A DNA stretch of 30,994 nt, taken from NCBI GenBank assembly GCA_001586965.3, contig LUCW03000307.1, forward strand, positions 125,001 to 155,994, read 5' to 3'. Source of the DNA: Sphaeroforma sirkka (taxonomy: Eukaryota; Opisthokonta; Ichthyosporea; Ichthyophonida). A model generated the notes under the pieces. That model ran no database searches and was not told the DNA's origin. It worked only from the letters and a program-made list of their open reading frames with translations. This document shows, piece after piece, positions 21,333-30,994 of this stretch. The position numbers and the translations under genes were made by a program. Position 1 is the stretch's first letter, and every line of letters starts with the position of its first letter.

Positions 21333-22646
21333 AAATTCTATGTTGACTACCTCCTTTCCAGGTATGTACGAAGTACCTTCCACCTTCGGCCGTATAGAAT
21401 ATCGGATTGCTATCCGGAATATATTTCATATTATACACGACAGTAAATCAAAATCGACTGTCATTACTTTTTCCTGGCATCACCACTGTTCAGTCTCTGA
21501 TTGTATATTGCGATGCCTACAAATCTGCGTATGGAAATGCTTTTCGCCTAGCTTCAAGATGATTATCTATCACGTTTGAGGATTTTGAACAAAACAATCG
21601 CAATAATAATGACAGACACGGATGACAACGCAACACCCGCAGTCGGTACGAATGTTGAAAGTAGAGTAGTGGATAACAACCGACATGCTCACCTTACCCT
21701 CTTGGTCCAGCGTTGCATCTTCTCATAGCCATCGTGGCGTAACTTTGGCAAGAAGTGGCTATTGAAGCAATGTACTCGAGGGACACTGGCGCCTGGTCTG
21801 TTTGCCCTGTCGTTGATCATAGCCATGTACATATTCACCAGCTACAATACCATGATAGGAGAGGGAAACGCTAAGTCAAGAGGTGGTGGGTAACGGGGCA
21901 TGTCATCGGTTGTCGCCCAATTGTACCGATAAAAAGGTTCCTTCAGAGTAGCAAAACTTGGCTTTGCTACGTACCACGCATACCACTTGAATATCGTACA
22001 ACCATTCATCAATACGGACTTAATGTAATTCACACCCTACTATCTATATGGCGGGGGGTTTCTTTTGATTTTTCCTCCGAACAAATTTTCCTATTTTATT
22101 GAAGCCTGTACTACTCGGCCTTGATATATTCTGTGCAGGATCACATATGGCTTGTGCAATACGCATATCATTTTGTTAGACACGATACAGAGCGCGTGAA
22201 TATCTCAATTGCGACACACAGAACAAATACCCAATAGCCTCTGCTCTGAGCCCAGGTATACGAATGCACTCTTCCTCAACCGCACCCGTCGTGTCTTGAG
22301 AACAAAGCAGGCACACCCACACACACACCCACACACTAGCACCCCCTAATCCCCAAGCTCAATAACTGACAAAAGCAGATCAAGTGTCCGTCGGTTATGA
22401 AGAGGGCAAAATGGGTTCCGTCGCCCAACACCTGCCAGTCTCACATACCGAGTCATTGAGCCATTCCAGGCCATCCAGCCGGCATAGGTCGCGCTGTGTG
22501 ACGCTGCACTGCAAACCACTCGCCACCACATCTGAGTCGTTGAAACTCCGCCGACGCCACACGCGCTTGACTCTCTCTCTGCCGTCGGGGGGAATGGGTA
22601 TCTGCTCGAAGTGTCGGTCGGTTGTTGGTAGACTGGGCCTCGGTTC
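19838..22646 (-). CDS. SUMO-specific protease (Ulp1/SENP1-2 type), catalytic exons
   Basis: A C48 cysteine protease that removes SUMO from proteins or matures its precursor. Exons in transcript order: 22646-22449, 21841-21698, 20464-20284, 20070-19838 (stop TAA 19840-19838). Phases agree at every junction. The domain reads in order: VTQRDLCRLDGLEWLND (core start, WLND); LVNMYMAMI helix; HCFNSHFLPKLRHDGYEKM; RWTKR joined to VDLFSMEYVIVPVH; GSHW with catalytic His (20413-20411); EYYDSL with Asp (20362-20360); HLTPQQGNGSDCGVFACQF with the oxyanion Gln and catalytic Cys (19993-19991). The end (YFRLRMAHEIL) matches the family C-terminal helix. All catalytic residues are intact. The open frame running upstream of 20464 is intron read-through: WTKR-VDLF joins perfectly only with the acceptor at 20465. 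Confidence 0.95.
20620..21110. mobile_element. 491-bp near-perfect palindrome (hairpin MITE-like) in a protease intron
   Basis: The left arm starts TGCGCTA (20620) and the right arm ends TAGCGCA (21110). The midpoint of the ends, 20865, coincides with the centre of the innermost pair GATTT/AAATC (20857-20861/20869-20873), so the arms have the same length. Matching blocks along the arms include GGTGCTTTGTA, GGAATCT(A/C)GGATCTT with its variant GAATCTCGGATCTT, ACTCCATAGGTATACCAGA, the T/A runs, and GAAAGGG(T/C)GATTT. There is no coding capacity. It lies wholly within the intron 21697-20465. C10 follows it directly. No target-site duplication was seen. Confidence 0.85.
21111..21335. repeat. C10, (TAA)n and (AT)n microsatellites
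   Basis: C10 at 21111-21120, TAA-type trinucleotides around 21186-21238, and two AT runs within 21260-21330, all inside a protease intron. Confidence 0.9.
21861..22430. other. Protease intron sequence; no exon seen
   Basis: Part of the intron 22448-21842. The minus-strand frame at 21842-22033 has no domain match and overlaps the acceptor region. Confidence 0.5.
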
Positions 22647-22998
22647 CTAGATACGTGCGGCAAATGCAATCCGGGTTAGTTGTATTTGGCTTATGTGCGT
22701 GTGGGTAATTGATGGTCTGGAAGTTATCGCAATATCTAAGGATCGTATATGTATCGTCTGCATAAAGCCGTATTTTGCGTAGTGGTGTGGGCAAAACGAC
22801 ATCACCAGCATTCATTGGTTACGTTTTTTAGGGCAGACGCTCGATATTAATCCTTAAGTTTTTATTTGACCGTCGCTCCACCCAACACGCCTATATGTGC
22901 AAGGGAGGCATTTCCGAATGATTTTCTTTTGCTAGAAGCACTGATTACTGATAAAGTATGTACACGAAAATTCTCGTTTTGTAAAGGCGTCTAGCTAC

Positions 22999-24632
22999 TT
23001 AGTGACGATTCACCAGATCAAATCCAGCACAACACTGGTGCATAACTGTTAAACCAGTTTCCAAACAGGTTCGCCTGCACAACCACTTACTCACCTCAAG
23101 GAACGAGATATCCTGGAAGCTCTGATTCAGCGAATTGAATTCATCCCGGTTTTCCTTTTTGGTCCAATACCCAGTCGCCTCAACATTCCAGTCAACAATG
23201 TTTGCTCTGCTTGTCTTGACTTGCGGCTGCTGGGGGCCATACAATGCCATAGATAACTGCTTGCGCAGCTCATCATCGGCCTCGTCATCTGTGACCAAAC
23301 TGATTGCGTAGCGTGTGGAGAAAAAACCTATACTTAAAACCCAGCTCTCGAACCTTATTAGAATATAACATACAGCTAACGAGGGTTCATACTTAAACGC
23401 ATCGGAGAAGCACATATGTGTAATGTACAGCACTATCTCCTGAAGCACTCAATGAGTCCAAGGGGCGATCAGGAGCTCGTAAGCGTGAATCGAAGACTCG
23501 ATCCGAATCCGGCACGGGTTGTCCGTCGAATGCACCTCATTCGTGTGGCATACATGAGCCACCTCAACCTCTATACTCGCAATTTATGAACTCAAAAACA
23601 TACGCCATACCGACACACCCAAACGCTTACTCAATCATATCTGGCTCAGGTGCAACACTGCTCGTAGATGGCCGCCCCGGCTTGGTTTCTCGACCGGGAG
23701 CAGATCTACTCGGAGTTGATCTGCTCGTTTGCCGGCGCGGTGCTTCCCTGGGGGAGGCTCCTGTGCTCTTTATCTTTTCATTTGTCTTTCCTTGCAACTG
23801 CGCTCTGCCAGACTGGGCTGTAGGCGGCTCCTGTATCAAATGAACTCTTTGTTAATGAAAAAAAAGTGCAACAGGAACCAGTACCGAACTACTACTAGTC
23901 GGGTAGTACGTCGAGACGGATTGTGAGGGTCTAGTACGCATAAGCTGACAACTGAAGGTCGATTGGAATTGAATGCAAGGCATTGTGCTCACCTCCACAT
24001 CGATGTAGTCTCGCATGTTCCTTGACGGCTGATGAAGGGATTGCAACGTAGATGTAGATCGGTTCGGCTGCAACATGGGAAGCAGAGGAGAGTGCAATAC
24101 AGTATAAAAGGGCGTATAGTTATAATTGTATGTACATCACACATACATTTAGCAGACAGACGACTCAACAAACATGGAAGGCATTGTATATTGTTACACT
24201 AGGCTTCATAACAGTGAAAAAAGCTCTGTGCACAAATGGGACCACACAACGCAAATATGTATGCAAGGATTAGCCATCAATAGTTGGCCAGGTTTCAAAT
24301 TCCATCGAGGGTCTCTACGGGCAGTAAGTGGTCCTACGAATGACACATCGAGACACAATGGTTACAGACCATCGAAAGCCGTAGTTACAGATTGCAAAGT
24401 GAATGATATGAGACTCGATGCATACACAATTTGCTGTGTACCGTTCATGGTTGCATTGCATAGGTCACGCAGTGCGTGGAAAGATAATGAATGAAATGAT
24501 TTTTTCCCTAGCTGACAGCGAAAGCTTCAGGAGGTATGATAAATTGAACCATAGTGACGATAAGTGTATGGTTAAGTCTGTGTAAATTGAACTTAGTGCT
24601 GTGAGAAATGGCAGATCAGTTGTTTTCGCGAA

Positions 24633-24672
<40 letters not shown>

Positions 24673-27600
24673 TATACATACCTGCACATTAGTTACGATT
24701 TCTCGTCTTTGTAGATGTGCGCTGTGTGTTTGTTGTGACACAGATGCGAGCTCAGAGCTGTGCGAATAATCCCGGCTCAAACTCGCCTGAAAGTGGAGCA
24801 CCGAATGGCGTAGATATGAGTACGAAGTTGCGCGCCTTTGTATTTTGAACATTGAAAACCCCGCCGTGAGAATATACAAAATACATTCTTCGTGCACATG
24901 GTCTCACGTGGTGGTTGTCGAGCCCTCCCCCCAAAAAAGAAGAAGTCTATTGAGAGCACCACTGAGTCGGCTTGCTTCTTATATGTACATAACATAAAGT
25001 GTACAAAGGCGTGATCCGTTTAGACCTACCTGTCGACGGGTGCTCGATTGGGAGTCAAAAAGATTCTGAGCCGACGAGTATGAAGTGGCATTGTTCAGTT
25101 TCCGCGCCCGTTGGTCTGTCTGCATACAGAAACGTCACGTCGGTTTAAAGACACAAGAAGGTGGCCTTAGCAGGATTATGATGGGATAGGGTAGTACCAG
25201 CTTAACGGACTTCAATACATGAACGAGTGAACGCGGTTGGTGGCTGAACGTATAGGGCGGGACATACATAATGCCGCGTATTGTGGTACACTACCGGATT
25301 GGTGTGGCCTCGCTATGCCCAACATAACACAACACCCAATATACTTCACACAACCCCCCCCCCCCCAATCAAACCAGAAAGATAAAAAATCATAAACCGT
25401 CCCATGTATACCTGCCGCGGCGGTCCGTCTGTCGAGGGGTGTGCACTGTACGAGTTTACTATGCGGTCTGTGTTGGCACCCACCGTCTGTGCCCTCCCAA
25501 GTTGTTGTCGGTCCTGCTGCACCTGTGTTTCTCTACCCTGTTGCATCTCGTCCCTGTAAGGGGTGTTCCTGCCGTGTGGCTGCTGGTCTCGTCGTTGCTG
25601 CGTATCCACGAGCGGTTGCCTGGTATTCTGCTGTTGTATATGCTGCGTGTATTGTTCTGGCGTCCGAGACCGTCGCGGCGAGTCTCTCGTGCGCGATACG
25701 CCCGTTCGGTGGGCACGAGCGGTAGCACGGTCACCAGATACATGCATATCCCACTCGCGGTCTGGCTCTATATACCTCGAATCGGGTATGTGAGGGGATG
25801 TGCGCTGGTCCCTTTTCTGTGACGGGTCTTGCGGTTGTTGCTGGTGCGGTTGCGAGCGTGGTGCTGGATGGCCTCTGAGTTGTCGCAGCGTCTCCTGCGA
25901 GTGTTCCAGGGTGCGTGTGGAGTGCTGGAGTGCGTCCTGAATAGCTGTGCTTGAATAGGAAGGGGTGCCGCTACTTCTGACCGGCGGATAGGTGTACTTC
26001 TGCGAATCCGGGATGTGTGTCGATTCCCTGGTAGCTCGTGAGGGGTCTCTGTGGGCAAGAGAAGCCCTCGTACCTGTCTGTTGAGAGTAACTGAGCTATG
26101 AGTAATAGACAGAGCCGTAGCTATAAAAGAGCGTGTGTTCCGAATCGAAGAAATATTCGGATTTTTCTCATGGAGCACACAACAACTAGAACATAACGTA
26201 CAAGCATAAATAAACGCTATCAAACCGTGACTTCCTCCCATCTACATTTCTTTTCGGGCGTATACGTTTTGAGAATTGCGTTAGTGTCACCAGCGGCAGT
26301 AATATATCGCTCACAAGTGTGAAATTGTTGTAGTCTGCAATAGATTGGCACAGGCGAGTGTGTATGTGAAGACAAAGTATGTCTACGTCTATGAGAAGCG
26401 ATACAACCCTGCATTTCAAGATACATTAAGCGAGAAACGCACAATATCCATTAGATGACACGATGTTTAAGTACGATATAGATCAATCCCATGCCCACAT
26501 GTCTGGTTCAGTGCGGTACTTCTGGTCAGTGCATATTTTGAGGCCTTGAAGTGCCCGGCACTTGTATTGATACAGTCACATCTCAAGTCAGTCACGCGCA
26601 ATATAATGCACACAAGATACTCTCAACAACGGCATGATGTGTATGCTCATTGGATATGATGGAGCTGATGAACGTATGTTTCAGACTGAGCAGAATGGTA
26701 ACATATAGCTGTGTGTAGACGTAAACAAGTTTCGATTTCGAGGCATATTTGGCACCGCTAGTTTGGTATAATGTGATAGCCAATCAAGTGCATACGAATG
26801 ACTTGTCACGTGTACTAGCAAATGGCTCCGTTGGATACTGCTCATTTCGGGCCTTGCATCTATCCGTTGTACCTACCTGGTTGCGTAGTAACAATATGTT
26901 ACACGTCAGCGCACTTGTACGTACGCAATGCTTGACAATTGCACAGAAACAGACTCACTTCATGGCAATTGCTGGTCTCACCTGGGTGGCTGGTAGGTAT
27001 ATTGTACACGTGTACCTTGTCATTTGAGACACCCTGGCGTACCTGAACACATTCCATACCTGCGTAATGGGATCGGTATGACTTCGCGGTGGCGAATCTG
27101 TGAGATCTACTACTCGGGGCGAGGGGGTGTATCTGTTTCTGCATTGGGACCAATCAGATTGCGCGTTGTACAGATGCGCACAAGCACACTTGTAAGTCAA
27201 GCTTCTCCAGTGTGATAGGAGAGAATGAGGGATGGAGGGGTGGGGGGGGGGCTGGTGATCGGATACGCACACATATTCTGCATCCAGCACCTTACACTCT
27301 AGTACCCCGCCCAGAAGTAGTTGTTCGTACACACATACTTGGATAGTCAGCCTACTGACTTAGTTTGCTTATCAGGGGGGAGCACAGGACAGGCATGGCT
27401 CGCTCTCAAAAATTGAGAAGCACGTGCACAACTGCAACATTTTCAGTATATGCGGCCACGTGGGACCTGATGCTAATAACTATGACCACGAGAGCGCAAG
27501 CAGTCGGGAGAGTATTCAGTGGCGTATGCGTGCGTTTGCATACTTGTACGTGAAAAAAAGGAATGTGATACGAGGGATGGTACGCTCTGAGCAAACGCAG

Positions 27601-28661
27601 ATGTGCCGTGTAAATGTAGGCAGCGGAGAGGCACAAGGTGAGATCAACGTAATGTGCTGTTCATAATCTATACATATACTTCGAAAGTTATAGTTCATAT
27701 TTAGAGAGGATAGACAGCGGAGAGGCACAAGGTGCGATTAAAATAATATGCTGTTCATAAACTATACATAGACTTTGAAAGTTATAGTTCATTTTTATAG
27801 AGGATAGGCAGCGGAGAGGCACATGGTGAGATTAACGTAATGCGATGTTCATAATCTATACATATACTTTAAAAATTATAGATCATTTTAGAGAGGATAG
27901 GTAGCATACAGGCACAAGGTAATATTAACATAATGTGATGTTCCTAATCTATATATACATGGGAGTAATAGTTCATATTTGGGATTAACGGATGTGAAAC
28001 TGTTTGTGTCTGCACCGGCGTAAATTTTTGTTTTGCTCGGGGTGTCGGATAGTACTTCCTTCTAGTCTCACGAGTTGCAAGTACGATAATTAAGTATACA
28101 TAAACATCCCATGATAGATATACATACTCATCGCAAACACAAACAAGCTCGCAACATATCGTCGAAGATTTGTTTCAATAGCAATAACAGAGCGAGGTCG
28201 AATCTAATTAAAACATACCAGAGGTAGCATCTAATGTCGAACTAAGTGATTGAGGCTTCTGAATGAAGTTTCTCTCCATTATAATAGCTTCCAGCAACAT
28301 ACACAAACCACGCTCACAATGCATGCGCACACGATCACTACAATACTTTAACATACCTTGTCTGCATTGGCGGAGATGAAGACGGGGTAGTCAGATCAAC
28401 AGTACCGGCTGTGCTTGCTCTCTGAACCTCCCTTCGTGCGTGTGAGCGTTCAGCAGGCACCTTTGCTGTAGGTCGCTTAGACCATATATCGTCACCTCTG
28501 GATTGCCTGGATGGGCGTACATTGTGTGGATTGTCTAGAGTGGCAGGGGAATTTCGATGCACAGGGATATTCGACCGATCACCTGTGTGTGGACGGGTGC
28601 TTGTAGGCACGACAGGAGTTGAATACTTCCGCGGAGGCAGTTGATATAGGTGCGACTGAGA
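22999..28661 (-). CDS. SUMO protease, N-terminal region (same gene as 19838-22646)
   Basis: Exons that join in phase to the catalytic exons: 28661-28357, 27138-27060, 26077-25412, 25119-25030, 24786-24682, 24067-23993, 23830-23631, 23299-23095. With the catalytic part they total 2481 nt (826 residues plus stop). The region is low-complexity and probably disordered: Ser/Arg/Pro/Gln-rich, with a Gln-rich 222-codon exon (25412-26077). SUMO-interacting-like motifs: TVDLT at 28403-28389, VVDLTDSP at 27113-27090, and IDLV followed by TDDEADDE spanning the 23631/23299 junction. Such motifs fit a protease whose N-terminus controls targeting. Several exons begin and end in phase 0 next to CAG, so alternative use of some is possible. 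The first exon start (28661) is the least certain edge. Homology of these exons cannot be judged by eye; the link rests on phase, strand and splice sites. Confidence 0.75.
24633..24671. repeat. (AT)n microsatellite
   Basis: About 18 AT units starting some ten bases downstream (in transcript sense) of the donor at 24681. Confidence 0.9.
25354..25366 (+). repeat. C13 run
   Basis: Thirteen consecutive Cs in a protease intron. Read on the transcript strand this is G13. Confidence 0.9.
26100..27050. other. Protease intron sequence; no exon seen
   Basis: Intron 27059-26078 in the gene model. Short frames occur on both strands without domain or codon bias. Confidence 0.5.
27618..27985 (+). repeat. 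94-bp minisatellite, four copies
   Basis: Units begin AG(G/A)CAGCGGAGAGGCACA at 27618, 27712 and 27806 (period 94). A fourth, more diverged unit begins AGGTAGCATACAGGCACA at 27899. Each contains GTTCATAATCTATACATA (with variants) and TTATAGTTCAT. It lies in the protease intron 28356-27139. Confidence 0.92.
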
Positions 28662-28759
28662 CTGTGCTGATGGGAACAAGCTCGTCTTCCTAGTTGAAGG
28701 CCCGGTTGATCTTCTCCATACTGGACGAAGAGCTTTTTTGGAGACTACCCCTATTCTAT

Positions 28760-29290
28760 CAGAACATCCTTAATATACTTATTAGATATAATACTATGTC
28801 CTCAGTGCTCCGTTTACAACTCTGAAACACTATTGTTAGATTATTCGGAGTTTATTCCACATGATTATTGAGTGAGCAATCAGCTGTAATATATATACGC
28901 TGAGTGAGAATCCATAGTATGAATCCAGCGAATGCACTCCCAAGGATGTCGATGACAACCCACCGAAGTCCATGTACCGAGAATTCACGATAACGGGATA
29001 CTTCTACTGAGTGAGAACTTCTGCACTTTGGAGTTTTCAGTAATCAACGAACGCTGTCTGCAAACACTATACAGTGTATAGATAGGGATCCAACGCCACA
29101 CGTCGTACTTCATAGAAGTGTCGATTCAATGTCTTCTGTGCGTGCGAGCACGCAGCAGGCATGCTGCAATTTCAGATCTGATATCTGAATCCAAGTTGCC
29201 AGAACTCAGAACTCTCTCCTGTTGATTCGACCGCTGAGTTGCGCGCGGCAAAATGAACCAGATGGCCCTATCCTAACGCCAGTCATAAGT
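28760..29290. other. No gene seen
   Basis: AT-rich DNA between the possible 5' exon and the exon ending at 28357. No frame with domain or codon bias was found. Confidence 0.45.
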
Positions 29291-29298
29291 GACCTAAC

Positions 29299-29400
29299 CT
29301 CAATGCGTTTCCCATCAAAACGGGTTAAATGTGTGAAGAAACGTTTATGCGGTATTTGGGATCTGGGACTATCTCTCGAGTGACCAGATTTTTTACGCTT
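29299..29400 (-). CDS. Possible 5' exon of the SUMO protease
   Basis: A minus-strand frame reading LKRKKSGHSRDSPRSQIPHK up to ATTGAG followed by GTTAGG (donor at 29298). It ends in phase 0, which fits the exon starting at 28661. The KRKK cluster could be a nuclear localisation signal. No ATG precedes it in frame, so it would need an acceptor near 29410 or a further exon. Speculative. Confidence 0.35.
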
Positions 29401-29452
29401 TAGCGTATACACTCAACGCTATTGCTGCACCTGCATCTGCATGGGTGCACCG

Positions 29453-29610
29453 TGCATTTTTTATAAAAACGGGTGTGACACGGTGGCCTGTGCCCTGTCA
29501 CACCTATGGCCTCAGGGCTCAGGGCTGTAGAACTGGACTGTGGCGGTGTGGCCTCGCTGGCCTATTGAGGCTGTGACCCCGTGGCCTGTGCCAGACGTAT
29601 TTTTTATAAA
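29453..29610. repeat. GC-rich block with hairpin and flanking TTTTTTATAAAA
   Basis: TTTTTTATAAAA occurs at both ends (about 29456 and 29600), and GTGGCCTGTGCC twice (29482 and 29580). GGTGTGACA (29472-29480) pairs with TGTCACACC (29496-29504). It may be a small mobile element or promoter-proximal DNA of the protease gene. Confidence 0.5.
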
Positions 29611-29637
29611 ATAAACAAATAATAAATAAAGGTACAT

Positions 29638-29800
29638 ATGTATTTATGTATTGTAGTGTATTCCTCCAAGAGAGTTCCAAACCAAAAAATATTTATTTAC
29701 ATATTTACATAAATACATGCTGGAATATACAATAAATAGCCTACATGTATATATATATATATATATATTTGTTTTTAAAAAATATGTATGTAAATATGTA
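29638..29800. repeat. AT-rich inverted repeats
   Basis: ATGTATTTATGTA (29638-29650) is the exact reverse complement of 29706-29718, and ACATATTTACAT (29699-29710) is the exact reverse complement of 29788-29799. A run of AT units lies at 29748-29768. Confidence 0.8.
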
Positions 29801-29829
29801 TGATATTTATTATCATTTTATAATAGAAC

Positions 29830-30312
29830 AGGCTATGGTATTTAGTGAAAAAATGCCATAGATATGCTCTTTTTGGATATTTATTTTACGTTGATTGGTT
29901 TGAATTAAAAAACAGAAAACAAAACACAAACCACCACGCAGCATTGAACTCATTTTCCATTGGGCCAGAGCACAATAAATGCTAGTGATAGGCTCCGCTT
30001 GAGTCTTGACTCTTGAGTTCGTGACTTTTGAAGTTCTGTCTGCTGGTTAACCGTTAAATAGCTGGTATAGTTTCTACTTTCGAACATGTACAATATTTCA
30101 TATTTGGTAGAGTAATGGTACTATTCTCTAATGTAGAATGGTATTTTTAGTGTACCCCTGCGGCGTACTGACCTGATGAGGGCTGAGGCACTGATCCCCT
30201 CCCGGAGACGCGGGGAACATATTTGCAAATTGCTATCAAAACACCAGCTCATAACCACATATAATAATACACAAGTTGTGAGAGCGGAAGCAAGGAAACC
30301 AGAGTACGCATT
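29830..30312. other. Upstream region of the membrane-protein gene
   Basis: No gene is seen. The bases before the ATG at 30313 are purine-rich (AGAGCGGAAGCAAGGAAACC). No promoter element could be assigned with confidence. Confidence 0.4.
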
Positions 30313-30961
30313 ATGTCTATAGCCAGAGCCATGTCAGGCATCACGTGCTACACACTCGTTACCGTATCGTATCTCTTATTCTACACAGCATACTCAAAAA
30401 CGGCTAAGACGCTCGTGCTGGGTGACCTTCTCGACGTCCTCTTTGTACGCAAAAGCATCGACCACACGCTTGTACAATGGAACAAAGTCATATCACTGGC
30501 AGGTATCACTTGTCTGGCCTTCTCGTTCACACCTCACTTCAATCATGTCTGTGACCTCGACGAGTTGTTGTGGGTTTCGATCATATCCCTACAGGTACAT
30601 GCAATGTACTCCATCTACAAGTACTACGGCAGTCCCAACATTCCAGAACTGCTTACATTCCCCCAGGCATTCACACAAATGAATGCCGCGGGTCCCAAGG
30701 ACCGACTAATAGCGAAAAAGAAGCTGTCCATCGTCCTGGGTGCTTGTGGTAACATGATTCTCGCTGCGTACCAGTATGGACTCCTACCACTAACCCCTGT
30801 AAAAAGGAATGCTGGTAGTGCTGCTGGGTGTGATGCACTTCTACTTCATGGAGATAGACTTCAAAGATCAATTGCAAGTGCGTCCATGGGGATTTCTGGG
30901 CTTTGTGGCACCCGCAGTTTGCCTGGTAGTCGGACCTCTAGCCGTCGCCGGATTGTTATAA
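30313..30961 (+). CDS. Multi-pass membrane protein, unrecognised family, with an apparent frameshift
   Basis: The first frame starts at ATG 30313 and shows four hydrophobic segments, at about residues 10-27, 59-76, 85-105 and 138-158 (YTLVTVSYLLFYTAY ... IVLGACGNMILAAYQYGLL). After about codon 165 (near 30807) that frame turns into Ser/Arg-rich sequence up to 30975. The +1 frame instead continues with membrane-like sequence from 30803 or 30809 (MLVVLLGVMHFYFMEIDF) and a last hydrophobic segment ending at TAA 30959-30961. A one-base indel in the CCCC/AAAAA stretch at 30794-30805 would join them into about 215 residues with six membrane segments. This may be a sequencing error, a real lesion, or undetected splicing. 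I do not recognise the family; the HFYFMEID segment is the most distinctive motif. No intron was needed elsewhere. Confidence 0.65.
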
Positions 30962-30994
30962 GAGAGTACAAGTGAGCTGCCCTCGAAGCTGCTG

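Noticed and set aside
22346..22815. Minus-strand frames 22346-22669 and 22453-22815 as separate genes
   Set aside because: They are shadow frames over the WLND exon, whose true frame lacks a start codon of its own.
25439..25822. Plus-strand open frames opposite the 222-codon Gln-rich exon
   Set aside because: Antisense of the protease exon 26077-25412; hydrophobic Val/Leu/Cys composition is the usual mirror of Gln/Arg/Ser codons.
1..30994. CRISPR array or bacterial-type operon
   Set aside because: No regular short repeats with unique spacers; genes are intron-split and the DNA is plainly eukaryotic.

Overview
This is nuclear DNA from an intron-rich eukaryote. Both well-supported protein genes are split by GT-AG introns of about 0.2-1.2 kb. 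Their exons are rich in G/C at third codon positions, while introns and intergenic DNA are AT-rich and full of microsatellites, homopolymer runs and decayed transposons. The protein families (an ankyrin-repeat DHHC palmitoyltransferase of the HIP14/AKR1 type and a SENP1/2/Ulp1-type SUMO protease) and the TE mix (Ty1/copia, Harbinger-like) fit a unicellular holozoan such as an ichthyosporean, or another opisthokont. That assignment is inference.

Layout. (1) 294-4665, plus strand: the 3' part of a HIP14/ZDHHC17-like palmitoyltransferase, eight exons with matching splice phases totalling 1212 nt; its earlier ankyrin repeats lie left of the window. (2) 4981-6173: a GC-rich island with a long, repeatedly interrupted minus-strand reading frame of unknown nature. 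(3) 6430-10525: AT-rich, gene-poor DNA holding a decayed Harbinger-like DDE transposase (about 8950-9610). (4) 10526-13990: an array of diverged ~230-250 bp repeats, split by an internally deleted Ty1/copia element on the minus strand with both LTRs (10841-12976). (5) 13990-17740: segmental duplications, a fold-back element and an 18-bp x5 array. (6) 17750-19790: mostly no genes, with a zinc-finger-like remnant and a 139-bp duplication. (7) 19838-28661 (possibly to 29400), minus strand: a complete-looking SUMO-protease gene of at least twelve exons, with His-Asp-Gln-Cys catalytic residues, a long disordered N-terminal region and several SUMO-interacting-motif-like sequences. One of its introns carries a 491-bp near-perfect palindrome and another a 94-bp minisatellite. 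(8) 30313-30961, plus strand: a multi-pass membrane protein of unrecognised family whose second half is in another frame.

The genes do not form an operon or an obvious pathway cluster. The palmitoyltransferase acts at Golgi/endosomal membranes, and the SUMO protease is probably nuclear. The strongest new-looking items are the intronic 491-bp palindrome, the SIM-like motif that exists only across a splice junction of the protease, and the nested copia-in-satellite block.
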